DNA from: Gammaproteobacteria bacterium
Lineage (GTDB): Bacteria; Pseudomonadota; Gammaproteobacteria; Pseudomonadales; Halieaceae
DNA: 6,271 bases
NCBI GenBank assembly: GCA_029859085.1
Contig: JAOUDU010000175.1
Span: 1 to 6,271 of the forward strand
Reading direction: 5' to 3'
Shown here piece after piece: positions 5,298 through 6,271 of the stretch. Position 1 is the stretch's first letter. The number at the start of each line of letters is the position of its first letter. Position numbers and translations under genes: made by a program. The notes under the pieces were generated by a model. The model was not told where the DNA came from and did not search any database. It saw nothing but the letters and a program-made list of their open reading frames with translations.

Positions 5298-6271
5298 GTA
5301 TTTTCCGCCTGCTGGCAATACTGGCGCTGGGCCTGGTGCTGGGCGCCTGCGTCAGCCAGACCGTCACCACCAACTCGGTGCCGAAGATCGATACCGCCTC
5401 TACCAACGTACCCGAGGGCCAGCTGCTGGACGTGGGTATCTCGATTTTCAACCCGGGCATCGATGATTACGAGGAGGGCGAGCAGACCTACCCCGAGGTG
5501 CGCAAGGCCGAGGCCCGCTTCATGCCCTTCCTGCTGGCGGAGGCGATGCAGGAGAGCAGCGCCTGGGGAGCGGTGCGCGTCGTGCCCAACCCCGAGCAGA
5601 TCAACGACCTGGTGGTGACCGGAAAGATCCTGCATTCCGATGGCGAAAAGCTGGAGCTGCACATCAAGGCGGTGGATTCCCGCGGCCAGGTCTGGCTGGA
5701 CAAGGACTATACCGGGGAGGCCAGCCGCTATGCCTACGAGGTGACCAAGCGCAACCAGTACGACCCGTTCCAGGCGGTGTACAACACCATCGCCAATGAC
5801 CTGCTGCAGCAGCAGGAGAAAGTGAAAGCCCAGGACCGGGAGAAGATCCGGCTGGTCACCGAGCTGCGCTTTGCCCGCAGCTTCTCGCCGGAAGCGTTCG
5901 ACGGCTACCTCGAGGAAGACAAGAAGGGCCGCTTCACGATCCTGCGCCTGCCCGCCAAGGGCGACCCGATGCTGCAACGGGTGGCCAGCATCCGCGAGCG
6001 CGACCAGATGTTTATCGATACCCTGCAGGAATACTACAAAACCTTCGGTAACCAGATGCACGAGCCCTACCAGGAGTGGCGCAAGCAGAGCTACGAGGAG
6101 GCCGTGGCGCTGCAGGAGCTGCAGTCCGAGAGCACCCGCCAGCTTATCGCAGGCGGTCTCGCCCTGATTGCCGGCATCGCGATGGCGACCACCGGGGACA
6201 GCTCGACTTCCCAGGTGGCCGGCCAGGTGGCTGTCATCGGCGGCGGCTACATGCTCAAGAGCGGCCTGGAC
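5294..6271 (+). CDS. Putative outer-membrane lipoprotein of unknown function, partial (3' end outside window)
   Basis: The frame stays open for 326 codons to the window edge, so the C-terminus is missing. Residues 1-18 are a hydrophobic signal ending in lipobox LGAC, with Cys19 lipidated and Val at +2, which predicts outer-membrane sorting. Residues of about 43-150 look like an alternating strand/helix domain: LLDVGISIFNPGIDDYEEGE, a helical stretch AEARFMPFLLAEAMQESSAW, then strands such as DLVVTGKILHSDGEKLELHI and QVWLDKDYTGEAS. The pattern is loosely reminiscent of small periplasmic lipoprotein domains of the CsgG/LpoB kind, but that is a fold-level guess. Residues of about 150-281 are charged and largely helical, including DLLQQQEKVKAQDREK. 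From 282 a Gly/Ala-rich hydrophobic segment (LIAGGLALIAGIAMATTG, then VAVIGGGYML) suggests membrane contact or Gly-mediated helix packing. Its ATG overlaps the upstream TGA as ATGA. No function is known to me. Confidence 0.85.
   Translation, partial: MSIFRLLAILALGLVLGACVSQTVTTNSVPKIDTASTNVPEGQLLDVGISIFNPGIDDYEEGEQTYPEVRKAEARFMPFLLAEAMQESSAWGAVRVVPNPEQINDLVVTGKILHSDGEKLELHIKAVDSRGQVWLDKDYTGEASRYAYEVTKRNQYDPFQAVYNTIANDLLQQQEKVKAQDREKIRLVTELRFARSFSPEAFDGYLEEDKKGRFTILRLPAKGDPMLQRVASIRERDQMFIDTLQEYYKTFGNQMHEPYQEWRKQSYEEAVALQELQSESTRQLIAGGLALIAGIAMATTGDSSTSQVAGQVAVIGGGYMLKSGLD

Noticed and set aside
5084..6061. 325-residue minus-strand open frame opposite the last lipoprotein
   Set aside because: The plus strand carries a proper lipoprotein with a Shine-Dalgarno and ATGA coupling; the minus frame is a codon-bias shadow.

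Overview
This is high-GC bacterial DNA (strongly G/C-ending codons, roughly two thirds G+C by eye) from a Gram-negative organism. The evidence is two lipoprotein signal peptides, a periplasmic E. coli-type gamma-glutamyltransferase and a TonB-type C-terminal domain. The codon usage and protein style suggest a gammaproteobacterium, perhaps a marine one of the Halieaceae/Cellvibrionales type. That placement is an impression, not a demonstrated assignment. The window is fully packed with genes, with no RNA gene, CRISPR array, insertion sequence or phage gene visible.

Layout. (1) Bases 67-1812, + strand: a complete gamma-glutamyltransferase (ggt) with signal peptide and all expected catalytic residues. 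(2) Bases 1813-2610, - strand: a complete TesB-like acyl-CoA thioesterase. The two stop codons abut directly, and a perfect 7-bp hairpin spans both. (3) Bases 2611-2770: the only sizeable gap, about 160 bases between divergent genes. It holds a strong Shine-Dalgarno for the thioesterase, an odd-length palindrome and a modest promoter candidate for the rightward genes. (4) Bases 2771 to the window end, + strand: three tightly coupled genes (17-base overlap, then a 4-base ATGA overlap). They encode an exported TPR protein ending in a TonB-C-like domain, a lipoprotein that is mostly Ser-, Pro- and Gly-rich low-complexity linker with three non-repetitive islands, and a second lipoprotein with a beta-rich-looking domain, a helical stretch and a Gly-rich hydrophobic tail. 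The last gene runs off the right edge.

How they fit together. ggt and the thioesterase look like ordinary metabolic genes that happen to converge. The three-gene unit is the interesting part. All three products should be exported, two should be anchored in the outer membrane, and their genes look translationally coupled, so a shared envelope complex is a reasonable hypothesis. I do not recognise a named system for this set, and no function can be read from the sequence alone.
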